In this document: in pieces, positions 63,901 to 64,000 of the stretch | How the letters are laid out: the number at the start of each line of letters is the position of its first letter | Numbering within the stretch: the first letter of the stretch is position 1 | DNA from: Synchiropus splendidus | Taxonomy: Eukaryota > Chordata > Actinopteri > Syngnathiformes > Callionymidae | DNA length: 64,000 nt | Direction of reading: 5' to 3' | Assembly: GCF_027744825.2 (NCBI RefSeq) | Contig: NW_026527056.1 | Coordinates: forward strand, 62,001-126,000 | Translations under genes and position numbers: made by a program | The notes under the pieces: generated by a model | What the model saw: the letters and a program-made list of their open reading frames with translations, nothing else | What the model was told of the DNA's origin: nothing | The model's database searches: none

Positions 63901-64000
63901 CGAAAGTTATCAACACTTTTATGTTTGGCGTTCCGAAACCCACCTTATCTCAGGCTGAAAAGCGTTTTTGTGCATTGTGCCATAACTTTTCAGGGAAGCT
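54924..64000. repeat. Mixed right part of the array where P monomers return
   Basis: Begins Q-C-B-D-D-E, then becomes irregular. P-like monomers with A at site 48 lie at 56428 and 56804, and true P at 58872, 62444 and 63760. AC-left/E-right fusions lie at 60000-60187 and 63008-63195, each just before a C. The module C-E'-P at 62068-62631 matches modules in the first 2 kb. The window ends 53 bp into a monomer. Confidence 0.78.

Larger units (their letters stand above)
45871..64000. repeat. 188-bp satellite array, segment right of the LTR
   Basis: The same 188-bp array resumes after the LTR in the same orientation. The first full start is 45901, and 45901 minus 45308 is 593, which equals 188 plus 405 (400-bp LTR plus 5-bp target duplication), so the array was in phase before the insertion. 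The last start is 63948, cut off by the window edge, so the array extends further. Monomer types are as on the left: Q-C-B-D-D-E modules to about 50.4 kb, Q-E alternation to about 54.9 kb, then a more mixed stretch in which type P (AC at 23-24 with C at 127) returns at 58872, 62444 and 63760. No gene is visible. Confidence 0.99.

Noticed and set aside
1..64000. CRISPR array
   Set aside because: The unit is a 188-bp continuous repeat with no unique spacers, and there are no cas genes.
1..64000. rDNA, 5S, tRNA or histone gene tandem cluster
   Set aside because: No gene-like conserved RNA sequence, promoter boxes or open frames are visible in the 188-bp unit.

Overview
This 64-kb window is almost entirely one tandem satellite array with no supportable gene. 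The unit is 188 bp (about 39% G+C by hand count of one common monomer). Taking each monomer to start at TCTCAGG, there are 338 complete head-to-tail monomers from position 3 to 63947, plus a partial one to 64000. The only other sequence is a 400-bp insertion at 45471-45870. It begins TGTTG, ends CAACA and is flanked by the 5-bp direct repeat TTTAT, so it reads as a solo LTR of a retrotransposon. The organism must be a eukaryote: centromeric or pericentromeric heterochromatin is the likely setting. The look of the satellite and LTR is compatible with a vertebrate, possibly a teleost fish, but I do not recognise the family and that placement is a guess.

Monomers are nearly identical but fall into types set by a few linked sites. 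I number sites within the monomer: 23-24 (AC or GT), 48 (G or A), 107 (G or T), 124 and 127, 143 (G, C or A) and 152 (C or T). Types used here: Q (AC; 107G; 124G 127G; 143G); P (as Q but 127C); B (GT; 48A; 107G; 127C; 143G); C (GT; 107T; 124G; 143A); D (GT; 107T; 124A; 143C; 152T); E (as D but 152C); C' (as C but 143C); D' and E' (D and E with 48A). Q, P and B form one family; C, D and E form a second.

Layout. 1-6958: mixed array rich in type P, ending in a tandem 10-mer duplication (4139-7896). 7709-11467: further irregular duplications. 11844-14475: two copies of a 7-mer Q-D-D-E-Q-C-E. 14476-36659: an array built from Q-C-B-D-D-E modules with Q-E and Q-D-E insertions, including a 9-mer duplication at 26508-29515. 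36660-44179: the cleanest block, four successive higher-order units of 10, 9, 10 and 11 monomers on the plan Q-D-D*-E-Q-C-B-D-D-E, where D* carries a private mutation. 44180-45470: irregular tail with fusion monomers. 45471-45870: solo LTR. 45871-50411: Q-C-B-D-D-E type array. 50412-54923: largely Q-E dimer alternation with a duplicated 9-monomer segment. 54924-64000: mixed array in which P monomers reappear.

Nothing here works as a pathway. What the sequence records is satellite evolution by unequal exchange: private mutations shared at fixed spacings, half-and-half fusion monomers at exchange points, an apparently younger Q-based core flanked on both sides by P-containing array, and a retroelement that inserted and then recombined down to one LTR without disturbing the 188-bp phase. 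Two short inverted repeats in each monomer could form hairpins. A link to centromere function is inference only.
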